This document shows, in pieces, positions 47,212 to 60,800 of a DNA stretch of 64,000 nt. A program made the position numbers and the translations under genes. The stretch's first letter is position 1, and each line of letters starts with the position of its first letter. Under the pieces are notes generated by a model, which saw only the letters and a list, made by a program, of their open reading frames with translations, searched no databases and was not told the DNA's origin. Origin of the DNA: Amaranthus tricolor (lineage: Eukaryota; Streptophyta; Magnoliopsida; Caryophyllales; Amaranthaceae); the NCBI RefSeq assembly GCF_026212465.1, contig NC_080049.1, positions 4,241,362 to 4,305,361 on the forward strand, read 5' to 3'.

Positions 47212-50200
47212 ACACGCAATTTTTATTATATGACTATGATTTTCAATTCTAAACACTTTAACACAATAATATATACCAAATAGTGTTGTGTGCCAAGTTT
47301 TGTGCAAAACAAACCAAGTTTGAGCTACTTTATGCGCAAAAGTGGCAAAAACGCATAAAAACACTTAAAATCGCAACTTAACACGTAATTTCTAGCGTAT
47401 GACTATGATTTTAAATTCTAACCACTTCAACACAATAATATATACCAAATGGTGTTGTGTGCCAAGTTTCGTGCAAAACAAACCAAGTTTGAACTACGTT
47501 ATGCCCAAAAGTGGAGAAAAAACTCATAACAACCCTTAAAAGCTCAACTTAACACGTAATTTCTAGCATATGACTTTGATTTTCTATTATAACCACTTCA
47601 ACATAATAATGTATACCAAATACTGTTGTGTGCCAAGTTGCATGCAAAACAAACCAAGTTTGAGCTACTTTATGCACAAAAGTGGCAAAAATGCTTACAA
47701 ACCCTTAAAATCGCAACTTAACATGTAATTTCTAGCATATGACTATGATTTTCAATTCTAACCACTTCAATACAATAATATTAACCAAACAGTGTTGTGT
47801 TTCAAGTTTGGTGTAAAACAAACCAAGTTTGAGCTACTTTATGCGCAAAAGTGGCAAAAACGCTTAAAAACCCTTTAAAAGCTCAACCTAACACGTAATT
47901 TCTAGCATATGATTATGAATTTCAATTCTAACCACTTCAACACAATAACATTTACATAATAGTGTTGTGTGCCAAGTTTCGTGCAAAACAAACCAATTTT
48001 GAGCTACTTTATGCCCAAAAGTGGCAAAAAAACTCATAAAAACCCTTAAAAGCTCAACTTAACACGTAATTTCTAGCATATGACTATGATTTTCTATTCT
48101 AACAACTTCAACATAATAATGTATACCAAATACTGTGTTGTGCCAACTTGCGTACAAAAGAAACCAAGTTTGAGCTACTTTATGTGCAAAACTGACAAAA
48201 ATGCTTAAAAACACATAAAATCGCAACTAAACACGTAATTTCTAGCATATGACTATGATTTTCAATTCTAACCACTTCATCACAATAATATATACTAAAT
48301 AGTGTTATGTGCCAAGTTGCGTGCAAAACAAACCAAGTTTGAACTAGTTTATGCCCCAAAGTGGCAAAAAAAACTCATAAAAACCCTTAAAAGCTCAACT
48401 TAACACGTAATTTCTAGCATATGACTATGATTTTCTATTCTAACCACTTCAACACAATAATATATATACCAAATAGTGTTGTGTGCCAAGTTACATGCAA
48501 AACAAACCAAGTATGAGCTACTTTATGCGTAAAAGTGCCAAAAACGCTTAAAACCCCTTAAAATCGCAACTTAACACGCAATTTTTATTATATGACTATG
48601 ATTTTCAATTCTAACCACATCAACACAATAATATAAACCAAATAGTGTTTTGCGCCAAGTAACATGCAAAATAAACCAAGTTTGAGCTACTTTATGCGTA
48701 AAAGTGGCAAAAACGCTTAAAAACCCTTAAAATCGCAGCTTAACACGCAATTTTTATTATATGACTATGATTTTCAATTCTAAACACTTTAACACAATAA
48801 TATATACCAAATAGTGTTGTGTGCCAAGTTTTGTGCAAAACAAACCAAGTTTGAGCTACTTTATGCGCAAAAGTGGCAAAAACGCTTAAAAACACTTAAA
48901 ATCGCAACTTAACACGTAATTTCTAGCGTATGACTATGATTTTAAATTCTAACCACTTCAACACAATAATATATACCAAATGGTGTTGTGTGCCAAGTTT
49001 CGTGCAAAACAAACCAAGTTTGAACTACGTTATGCCCAAAAGTGGAGAAAAAACTCATAAAAACCCTTAAAAGCTCAACTTAACACGTAATTTCTAGCAT
49101 ATGATTTTGATTTTTTATTATAACCACTTCAACATAATAATGTATACCAAATACTGTTGCTTGCCAAGTTGCATGCAAAACAAACCAAGTTTGAGCTACT
49201 TTATGCACAAAAGTGGCAAAAATGCTTACAAACCCTTAAAATCGCAACTTAACATGTAATTTCTAGCATATGACTATGATTTTCAATTCTAACCACTTCA
49301 ATACAATAATATTAACCAAACAGTGTTGTGTTTCAAGTTTGGTGTAAAACAAACCAAGTTTGAGCTACTTTATGCGCAAAAGTGGCAAAAACGCTTAAAA
49401 ACCCTTTAAAAGCTCAACCTAACACGTAATTTCTAGCATATGATTATGAATTTCAATTCTAACCACTTCAACACAATAACATTTACATAATAGTGTTGTG
49501 TGCCAAGTTTCGTGCAAAACAAACCAATTTTGAGCTACTTTATGCCCAAAAGTGGCAAAAAAACTCATAAAAACCCTTAAAAGCTCAACTTAACACGTAA
49601 TTTCTAGCATATGACTATGATTTTCTATTCTAACAACTTCAACATAATAATGTATACCAAATACTGTTGTGTGCCAACTTGCGTACAAAACAAACCAAGT
49701 TTGAGCTACTTTATGTGCAAAACTGACAAAAATGCTTAAAAACACATAAAATCGGAACTAAACACGTAATTTCTAGCATATGACTATGATTTTCAATTCT
49801 AACCACTTCATCACAATAATATATACTAAATAGTGTTATGTGCCAAGTTGCGTGCAAAACAAACCAAGTTTGAACTAGTTTATGCCCAAAAGTGGCAAAA
49901 AAACTCATAAAAACCCTTAAAAGCTCAACTTAACACGTAATTTCTAGCATATGACTATGATTTTCTATTCTAACCACTTCAACACAATAATATATATACC
50001 AAATAGTGTTGTGTGCCAAGTTACATGCAAAACAAACCAAGTATGAGCTACTTTATGCGTAAAAGTGCCAAAAACGCTTAAAACCCCTTAAAATCGCAAC
50101 TTAACATGCAATTTTTATTATATGACTATGATTTTCAATTCTAAACACATCAACACAATAATATACACCAAATAGTGTTTTGTGTCATGTAACATGCAAA

Positions 50201-51640
50201 ATGAACCAAGTTTGAGCTACTTTATGCGTAAAAGTGGCAAAAACGCTTAAAAACCATTAAAATCGCAGCTTAACACGCAATTTTTATTATATGACTATGA
50301 TTTTCAATTTTAAACACTTTAACACAATAATATATACCAAATAGTGTTGTGTGCCAAGTTTTGTGCAAAACAAACCAAGTTTGAGCTACTTTATGCGCAA
50401 AAGTGGCAAAAACGCTTAAAAACACTTAAAATCGCAACTTAACACGTAATTTCTAGCGTATGACTATGATTTTAAATTCTAACCACTTCAACACAATAAT
50501 ATATACCAAATGGTGTTGTGTGCCAAGTTTCGTGCAAAACAAACCAAGTTTGAACTACGTTATGCCCAAAAGTGGAGAAAAAACTCATAAAAACCCTTAA
50601 AAGCTCAACTTAACACGTAATTTCTAGCATATGACTTTGATTTTCTATTATAACCACTTCAACATAATAATGTATACCAAATACTGTTGTGTGCCAAGTT
50701 GCATGCAAAACAAACCAAGTTTGAGCTACTTTATGCACAAAAGTGGCAAAAATGCTTACAAACCCTTAAAATCGCAACTTAACATGTAATTTCTAGCATA
50801 TGACTATGATTTTCAATTCTAACCACTTCAATACAATAATATTAACCAAACAGTGTTGTGTTTCAAGTTTGGTGTAAAACAAACCAAGTTTGAGCTACTT
50901 TATGCGCAAAAGTGGCAAAAACGCTTAAAAACCCTTTAAAAGCTCAACCTAACACGTAATTTCTAGCATATGATTATGAATTTCAATTCAAACCACTTCA
51001 ACACAACAACATTTACATAATAGTGTTGTGTGCCAAGTTTCGTGCAAAACAAACCAAGTTTGAGCTACTTTATGCCCAAAAGTGGCAAAAAAACTCATAA
51101 AAACCCTTAAAAGCTCAACTTAACACGTAATTTCTAGCATATGACTATGATTTTCTATTCTAACAACTTCAACATAATAATGTATACCAAATACTGTTGT
51201 GTGCCAACTTGCGTACAAAACAAACCAAGTTTGAGCTACTTTATGTGCAAAACTGAAAAAAATGCTTAAAAACACATAAAATCGCAACTAAACACGTAAT
51301 TTCTAGCATATGACTATGATTTTCAATTCTAACCACTTCATCACAATAATATATACTAAATAGTGTTATGTGCCAAGTTGCGTGCAAAACAAACCAAGTT
51401 TGAACTAGTTTATGCCCAAAAGTGGCAAAAAAAACTCATAAAAACCCTTAAAAGCTCAACTTAACACGTAATTTCTAGCATATGACTATGATTTTCTATT
51501 CTAACCACTTCAACACAATAATATATATACCAAATAGTGTTGTGTGCCAAGTTACATGCAAAACAAACCAAGTATGAGCTACTTTATGCGTAAAAGTGCC
51601 AAAAACGCTTAAAACCCCTTAAAATCGCAACTTAACACGC
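47212..51640. repeat. Satellite with 9-monomer HOR, right of the virus
   Basis: The 9-monomer order resumes at the start of the type I call monomer 4, recognised by CGCAATTTTTATTATATGAC followed by AAACACTTTAACAC and GTTTTGTGC. The marker at 48180, 49711 and 51241 gives units of 1531 and 1530 bp. Copies are nearly identical to those at 35341-39753, in the same orientation. No gene is visible. Confidence 0.93.
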
Positions 51641-54600
51641 AATTTTTATTATATGACTATGATTTTAAATTCTAACCACTTCAACACAATAATATATACC
51701 AAATGGTGTTGTGTGCCAAGTTTCGTGCAAAACAAACCAAGTTTGAACTACGTTATGCCCAAAAGTGGAGAAAAAACTCATAAAAACCCTTAAAAGCTCA
51801 ACTTAACACGTAATTTCTAGCATATGACTTTGATTTTCTATTATAACCACTTCAACATAATAATGTATACCAAATACTGTTGTGTGCCAAGTTGCATGCA
51901 AAACAAACCAAGTTTGAGCTACTTTATGCACAAAAGTGGTAAAAATGCTTACAAAACCTTAAAATCGCAACTTAACATGTAATTTCTAGCATATGACTAT
52001 GATTTTCAATTCTAACCACTTCAATACAATAATATTAACTAAACAGTGTTGTGTTTCAAGTTTGGTGTAAAACAAACCAAGTTTGAGCTACTTTATGCGC
52101 AAAAGTGGCAAAAACGCTTAAAAACCCTTTAAAAGCTCAACCTAACACGTAATTTCTAGCATATGATTATGAATTTCAATTCTAACCACTTCAACACAAT
52201 AACATTTACATAATAGTGTTGTGTGCCAAGTTTCGTGCAAAACAAACCAAGTTTGAGCTACTTTATGCCCAAAAGTGGCAAAAAAACTCATAAAAACCCT
52301 TAAAAGCTCAACTTAACACGTAATTTCTAGCATATGACTATGATTTTCTATTCTAACAACTTCAACATAATAATGTATACCAAATAGTGTTGTGTGCCAA
52401 CTTGCGTACAAAACAAACCAAGTTTGAGCTACTTTATGTGCAAAACTGCCAAAAATGCTTAAGAACACATAAAATCGTAACTAAACACGTAATTTCTAGC
52501 ATATGACTATGATTTTCAATTCTAACCACTTCATCACAATAATATATACTAAATAGTGTTATGTGCCAAGTTGCGTGCAAAACAAACCAAGTTTGAACTA
52601 GTTTATGCCCAAAAGTGGCAAAAAAACTCATAAAAACCCTTAAAAGCTCAACTTAACACGTAATTTCTAGCATATGACTATGATTTTCTATTCTAACCAC
52701 TTCAACACAATAATATATATACCAAATAGTGTTGTGTGCCAAGTTACATGCAAAACAAACCAAGTATGAGCTACTTTATGCGAAAAAGTGCCAAAAACGC
52801 TTAAAACCCCTTAAAATCGCAACTTAACACGCAATTTTTATTATATGACTATGATTTTCAATTCTAACCACATCAACACAATAATATAAACCAAATAGTG
52901 TTTTGCGCCAAGTAACATGCAAAATAAACCAAGTTTGAGCTACTTTATGCGTAAAAGTGGCAAAAACCCTTAAAAACCCTTAAAATCGCAGCTTAACACG
53001 CAATTTTTATTATATGACTATGATTTTCAATTCTAAACACTTTAACACAATAATATATACCAAATAGTGTTGTGTGCCAAGTTTTGTGCAAAACAAACCA
53101 AGTTTGAGCTACTTTATGCGCAAAAGTGGCAAAAACGCATAAAAACACTTAAAATCGCAACTTAACACGTAATTTCTAGCGTATGACTATGATTTTAAAT
53201 TCTAACCACTTCAACACAATAATATATACCAAATGGTGTTGTGTGCCAAGTTTCGTGCAAAACAAACCAAGTTTGAACTACGTTATTCCCAAAAGTGGAG
53301 AAAAAACTCATAAAAACCCTTAAAAGCTCAACTTAACACGTAATATCTAGCATATGACTTTGATTTTCTATTATAACCACTTCAACATAATAATGTATAC
53401 CAAATACTGTTGTGTGCCAAGTTGCATGCAAAACAAACCAAGTTTGAGCTACTTTATGCACAAAAGTGGCAAAAATGCTTACAAACCCTTAAAATCGCAA
53501 CTAAACACGTAATTTCTAGCATATGACTATGATTTTCAATTCTAACCACTTCATCACAATAATATATACTAAATAGTGTTATGTGCCAAGTTGCGTGCAA
53601 AACAAACCAAGTATGAACTAGTTTATGCCCAAAAGTGGCAAAAAAAACTCATAAAAACCCTTAAAAGCTCAACTTAACACGTAATTTCTAGCATATGACT
53701 ATGATTTTCTATTCTAACCACTTCAACACAATAATATATATACCAAATAGTGTTGTGTGCCAAGTTACATGCAAAACAAACCAAGTATGAGCTACTTTAT
53801 GCGTAAAAGTGCCAAAAACGCTTAAAACCCCTTAAAATCGCAACTTAACACGCAATTTTTATTATATGACTATGATTTTCAATTCTAACCACATCAACAC
53901 AATAATATAAACCAAATAGTGTTTTGTGTCATGTAACATGCAAAATGAACCAAGTTTGAGCTACTTTATGCGTAAAAGTGGAAAAAACGCTTAAAAACCC
54001 TTAAAATCGCAGCTTAACACGCAATTTTTATTATATGACTATGATTTTCAATTCTAAACACTTTAAAACAATAATATATACCAAATAGTGTTGTGTGCCA
54101 AGTTTTGTGCAAAACAAACCAAGTTTGAGTTACTTTATGCGCAAAAGTGGCAAAAACGCATAAAAACACTTAAAATCGTAACTTAACACGTAATTTCTAG
54201 CGTATGACTATGATTTTAAATTCTAACCACTTCAACACAATAATATTTACCAAATGGTGTTGTGTGCCAAGTTTCGTGCAAAACAAACCAAGTTTGAACT
54301 ACGTTATGCCCAAAAGTGGAGAAAAAACTCATAAAAACCCTTAAAAGCTCAACTTAACACGTAATTTCTAGCATATGACTTTGAATTTCTATTATAACCA
54401 CTTCAACATAATAATGTATACCAAATACTGTTGTGTGCCAAGTTGCATGCAAAACAAACCAAGTTTGAGCTATTTTATGCACAAAAGTGGCAAAAATGCT
54501 TACAAACCCTTAAAATCGCAACTTAACATGTAATTTCTAGCATATGACTATGATTTTCAATTCTAACCACTTCAATACAATAATATTAACCAAACAGTGT

Positions 54601-54983
54601 TGTGTTTCAAGTTTGGTGTAAAACAAACCAAGTTTGAGCTACTTTATGCGCAAAAGTGGCAAAAACGCTTAAAAACCCTTTAAAAGCTCAACCTAACACG
54701 TAATTTCTAGCATATGATTATGAATTTCAATTCTAACCACTTCAACACAATAACATTTACATAATAGTGTTGTGTGCCAAGTTTCGTGCAAAACAAACCA
54801 AGTTTGAGCTACTTTATGCCCAAAAGTGGCAAAAAAACTCATAAAACTCTTAAAAGCTCAACTTAACACGTAATTTCTAGCATATGACTATGATTTTCTA
54901 TTCTAACAACTTCAACATAATAATGTATACCAAATAGTGTTGTGTGCCAACTTGCGTACAAAACAAACCAAATTTGAGCTACT
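51641..54983. repeat. Satellite HOR block with 7- and 6-monomer variants
   Basis: The unit 51241-52433 is 1193 bp (7 monomers): near 51642-51665 a monomer-3 start (CGCAATTTTTATTATATG) runs into a monomer-5 body (TTTTAAATTC, CCAAATGGTG), so types 3 and 4 are merged away. The next unit lacks types 7-9: near 53488-53505 a monomer-6 tail (GCTTACAAACCC) is followed by the monomer-1 start (CTAAACACG). The full marker interval 52434-54984 is 2550 bp, or 15 monomers (6 + 9). Confidence 0.85.
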
Positions 54984-57874
54984 TTATGTGCAAAACTGAG
55001 AAAAATGCTTAAAAACACATAAAATCGCAACTAAACACGTAATTTCTAGCATATGACTATGATTTTCAATTCTAACCACTTCATCACAATAATATATACT
55101 AAATAGTGTTATGTGCCAAGTTGCGTGCAAAACAAACCAAGTTTGAACTAGTTTATGCCCAAAAATGGCAAAAAAACTCATAAAAACCCTTAAAAGCTCA
55201 ACTTAACACGTAATTTCTAGCATATGACTATGATTTTCTATTCTAACCACTTCAACACAATAATATATATACCAAATAGTGTTGTGTCCCAAGTTACATG
55301 CAAAACAAACCAAGTATGAGCTACTTTATGCGTAAAAGTGCCAAAAACGCTTATAACCCCTTAAAATCGCAACTTAACACGCAATTTTTATTATATGACT
55401 ATGATTTTCAATTTTAACCACATCAACATAATAATATAAACCAAATAGTGTTTTGTGTCATGTAACATGTAAAATAAACCAAGTTTGAGCTACTTTATGC
55501 GTAAAAGTGGCAAAAACGCTTAAAAACCCTTAAAATCGCAGCTTAACACGCAATTTTTATTATATGACTATGATTTTCAATTCTAAACACTTTAACACAA
55601 TAATATATACCAAATAGTGTTGTGTGCCAAGTTTTGTGCAAAACAAACCAAGTTTGAGCTACTTTATGCGCAAAAGTGGCAAAAACTCTTAAAAACACTT
55701 AAAATCACAACTTAACACGTAATTTCTAGCGTATGACTATGATTTTAAATTCTAACCACTTCAACACAATGATATATACCAAATGGTGTTGTGTGCCAAG
55801 TTTCGTGCAAAACAAACCAAGTTTGAACTACGTTATGCCCAAAAGTGGAGAAAAAACTCATAAAAACCCTTAAAAGCTCAACTTAACACGTAATTTCTAG
55901 CATATGACTTTGATTTTCTATTATAACCACTTCAACATAATAATGTATACCAAATACTGTTGTGTGCCATGTTGCATGCAAAACAAACCAAGTTTGAGCT
56001 ACTTTATGCACAAAAGTGGTAAAAATGCTTACAAACCCTTAAAATCGCAACTTAACATGTAATTTCTAGCATATGACTATGATTTTCAATTCTAACCACT
56101 TCAATACAATAATATTAACTAAACAGTGTTGTGTTTCAAGTTTGGTGTAAAACAAACCAAGTTTGAGCTACTTTATGCGCAAAAGTGGCAAAAACGCTTA
56201 AAAACCCTTTAAAAGCTCAACCTAACACGTAATTTCTAGCATATGATTATGAATTTCAATTCTAACCACTTCAACACAATAACATTTACATAATAGTGTT
56301 GTGTGCCAAGTTTCGTGCAAAACAAACCAAGTTTGAGCTACTTTATGCCCAAAAGTGGCAAAAAAACTCATAAAAACCCTTAAAAGCTCAACTTAACACG
56401 TAATTTCTAGCATATGACTATGATTTTCTATTCTAACAACTTCAACATAATAATGTATACCAAATACTGTTGTGTGCCAACTTGCGTACAAAACAAACCA
56501 AGTTTGAGCTACTTTATGTGCAAAACTGAAAAAAATGCTTAAAAACACATAAAATCGCAACTAAACACGTAATTTCTAGCATATGACTATGATTTTCAAT
56601 TCTAACCACTTCATCACAATAATATATACTAAATAGTGTTATGTGCCAAGTTGCGTGCAAAACAAACCAAGTTTGAACTAGTTTATGCCCAAAAGTGGCA
56701 AAAAAAACTCATAAAAACCCTTAAAAGCTCAACTTAACACGTAATTTCTAGCATATGACTATGATTTTCTATTCTAACCACTTTAACACAATAATATATA
56801 TACCAAATAGTGTTGTGTGCCAAGTTACATGCAAAACAAACCAAGTATGAGCTACTTTATGCGTAAAAGTGCCAAAAACGCTTAAAACCCCTTAAAATCG
56901 CAACTTAACACGCAATTTTTATTATATGACTATGATTTTCAATTCTAACCACATCAACACAATAATATAAACCAAATAGTGTTTTGTGTCATGTAACATG
57001 CATAATAAACCAAGTTTGAGCTACTTTATGCGTAAAAGTGGCAAAAACGCTTAAAAACCCTTAAAATCGCAACTTAACACGCAATTTTTATTATATGACT
57101 ATGATTTTCAATTCTAAACACTTTAACACAATAATATATACCAAATAGTGTTGTGTGCCAAGTTTTGTGCAAAACAAACCAAGTTTGAGCTACTTTATGC
57201 GCAAAACTGCCAAAAATGCTTAAGAACACATAAAATCGTAACTAAACACGTAATTTCTAGCATATGACTATGATTTTCAATTCTAACCACTTCATCACAA
57301 TAATATATACTAAATAGTGTTATGTGCCAAGTTGCGTGCAAAACAAACCAAGTTTGAACTAGTTTATGCCCAAAAGTGGCAAAAAAACTCATAAAAACCC
57401 TTAAAAGCTCAACTTAACACGTAATTTCTAGCATATGACTATGATTTTCTATTCTAACCACTTCAACACAATAATATATATACCAAATAGTGTTGTGTCC
57501 CAAGTTACATGCAAAACAAACCAAGTATGAGCTACTTTATGCGTAAAAGTGCCAAAAACGCTTAAAACCCCTTAAAATCGCAACTTAACACGCAATTTTT
57601 ATTATATGACTATGATTTTCAATTCTAACCACATCAACACAATAATATAAACCAAATAGTGTTTTGTGTCATGTAACATGCAAAATAAACCAAGTTTGAG
57701 CTACTTTATGCGTAAAAGTGGCAAAAACGCTTAAAAACCCTTAAAATCGCAGCTTAACACGCAATTTTTATTATATGACTATGATTTTCAATTCTAAACA
57801 CTTTAACACAATAATATATACCAAATAGTGTTGTGTGCCAAGTTTTGTGCAAAACAAACCAAGTTTGAGCTACT
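54984..57874. repeat. Satellite HOR block with two 4-monomer variants
   Basis: After one full 9-monomer unit (54984-56513), two short units of 681 and 680 bp follow, starting at 56514 and 57195. Each ends in a chimera of monomer 4 (left half, GTTTTGTGC) and monomer 9 (right half, GCAAAACTG...ATGCTTAA). The switch lies within the shared CAAACCAAGTTTGAGC segment, as expected from unequal crossing-over between mis-registered monomers. Confidence 0.85.
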
Positions 57875-60800
57875 TTATGTGCAAAACTGAAAAAAATGCT
57901 TAAAAACACATAAAATCGCAACTAAACACGTAATTTCTAGCATATGACTATGATTTTCAATTCTAACCACTTCATCACAATAATATATACTAAATAGTGT
58001 TATGTGCCAAGTTGCGTGCAAAACAAACCAAGTTTGAACTAGTTTATGCCCAAAAGTGGCAAAAAAAACTCATAAAAACCCTTAAAAGCTCAACTTAACA
58101 CGTAATTTCTAGCATATGACTATGATTTTCTATTCTAACCACTTCAACACAATAATATATATACCAAATAGTGTTGTGTGCCAAGTTACATGCAAAACAA
58201 ACCAAGTATGAGCTACTTTATGCGTAAAAGTGCCAAAAACGCTTAAAACCCCTTAAAATCGCAACTTAACACGCAATTTTTATTATATGACTATGATTTT
58301 AAATTCTAACCACTTCAACACAATAATATATACCAAATGGTGTTGTGTGCCAAGTTTCGTGCAAAACAAACCAAGTTTGAACTACGTTATGCCCAAAAGT
58401 GGAGAAAAAACTCATAAAAACCCTTAAAAGCTCAACTTAACACGTAATTTCTAGCATATGACTTTGATTTTCTATTATAACCACTTCAACATAATAATGT
58501 ATACCAAATACTGTTGTGTGCCAAGTTGCATGCAAAACAAACCAAGTTTGAGCTACTTTATGCACAAAAGTGGTAAAAATGCTTACAAACCCTTAAAATC
58601 GCAACTTAACATGTAATTTCTAGCATATGACTATGATTTTCAATTCTAACCACTTCAATACAATAATATTAACTAAACAGTGTTGTGTTTCAAGTTTGGT
58701 GTAAAACAAACCAAGTTTGAGCTACTTTATGCGCAAAAGTGGCAAAAACGCTTAAAAACCCTTTAAAAGCTCAACCTAACACGTAATTTCTAGCATATGA
58801 TTATGAATTTCAATTCTAACCACTTCAACACAATAACATTTACATAATAGTGTTGTGTGCCAAGTTTCGTGCAAAACAAACCAAGTTTGAGCTACTTTAT
58901 GCCCAAAAGTGGCAAAAAAACTCATAAAAACCCTTAAAAGCTCAACTTAACACGTAATTTCTAGCATATGACTATAATTTTCTATTCTAACAACTTCAAC
59001 ATAATAATGTATACCAAATAGTGTTGTGTGCCAACTTGCGTACAAAACAAAACAAGTTTGAGCTACTTTATGTGCAAAACTGCCAAAAATGCTTAAGAAC
59101 ACATAAAATCGTAACTAAACACGTAATTTCTAGCATATGACTATGATTTTCAATTCTAACCACTTCATCACAATAATATATACTAAATAGTGTTATGTGC
59201 CAAGTTGCGTGCAAAACAAACCAAGTTTGAACTAGTTTATGCCCAAAAGTGGCAAAAAAACTCATAAAAACCCTTAAAAGCTCAACTTAACACGTAATTT
59301 CTAGCATATGACTATGATTTTCTATTCTAACCACTTCAACACAATAATATATATACCAAATAGTGTTGTGTCCCAAGTTACATGCAAAACAAACCAAGTA
59401 TGAGCTACTTTATGCGTAAAAGTGCCAAAAACGCTTATAACCCCTTAAAATCGCAACTTAACACGCAATTTTTATTATATGACTATGATTTTCAATTTTA
59501 ACCACATCAACATAATAATATAAACCAAATAGTGTTTTGTGTCATGTAACATGTAAAATAAACCAAGTTTGAGCTACTTTATGCGTAAAAGTGGCAAAAA
59601 CGCTTAAAAACCCTTAAAATCGCAGCTTAACACGCAATTTTTATTATATGACTATGATTTTCAATTCTAAACACTTTAACACAATAATATATACCAAATA
59701 GTATTGTGTGCCAAGTTTTGTGCAAAACAAACCAAGTTTGAGCTACTTTATGCACAAAAGTGGCAAAAACGCTTAAAAACACTTAAAATCGCAACTTAAC
59801 ACGTAATTTCTAGCGTATGACTATGATTTTAAATTCTAACCACTTCAACACAATGATATATACCAAATGGTGTTGTGTGCCAAGTTTCGTGCAAAACAAA
59901 CCAAGTTTGAACTACGTTATGCCCAAAAGTGGAGAAAAAAACTCATAAAAACCCTTAAAAGCTCAACTTAACACGTAATTTCTAGCATATGACTTTGATT
60001 TTCTATTATAACCACTTCAACATAATAATGTATACCAAATACTGTTGTGTGCCAAGTTGCATGCAAAACAAACCAAGTTTGAGCTACTTTATGCACAAAA
60101 GTGGTAAAAATGCTTACAAACCCTTAAAATCGCAACTTAACATGTAATTTCTAGCATATGACTATGATTTTCAATTCTAACCACTTCAATACAATAATAT
60201 TAACTAAACAGTGTTGTGTTTCAAGTTTGGTGTTAAAACAAACCAAGTTTGAGCTACTTTATGCGCAAAAGTGGCAAAAAACGCTTAAAAACCTTTTAAA
60301 AGCTCAACCTAACACGTAATTCTAGCATATGATTATGAATTTCAATTCTAACCACTTCAACACAATAACATTTACATAATAGTGTTGTGTGCCAAGTTTC
60401 GTGCAAAACAAACCAAGTTTGAGCTACTTTATGCCCAAAAGTGGCAAAAAAACTCATAAAAACCCTTAAAAGCTCAACTTAACACGTAATTTCTAGCATA
60501 TGACTATGATTTTCTATTCTAACAACTTCAACATAATAATGTATACCAAATACTGTTGTGTGCCAACTTGCGTACAAAACAAACCAAGTTTGAGCTACTT
60601 TATGTGCAAAACTGACAAAAATGCTTAAAAACACATAAAATCGCAACTAAACACGTAATTTCTAGCATATGACTATGATTTTCAATTCTAACCACTTCAT
60701 CAAAATAATATATACTAAATAGTGTTATGTGCCAAGTTGCGTGCAAAACAAACCAAGTTTGAACTAGTTTATGCCCAAAAGTGGCAAAAAAACTCATAAA

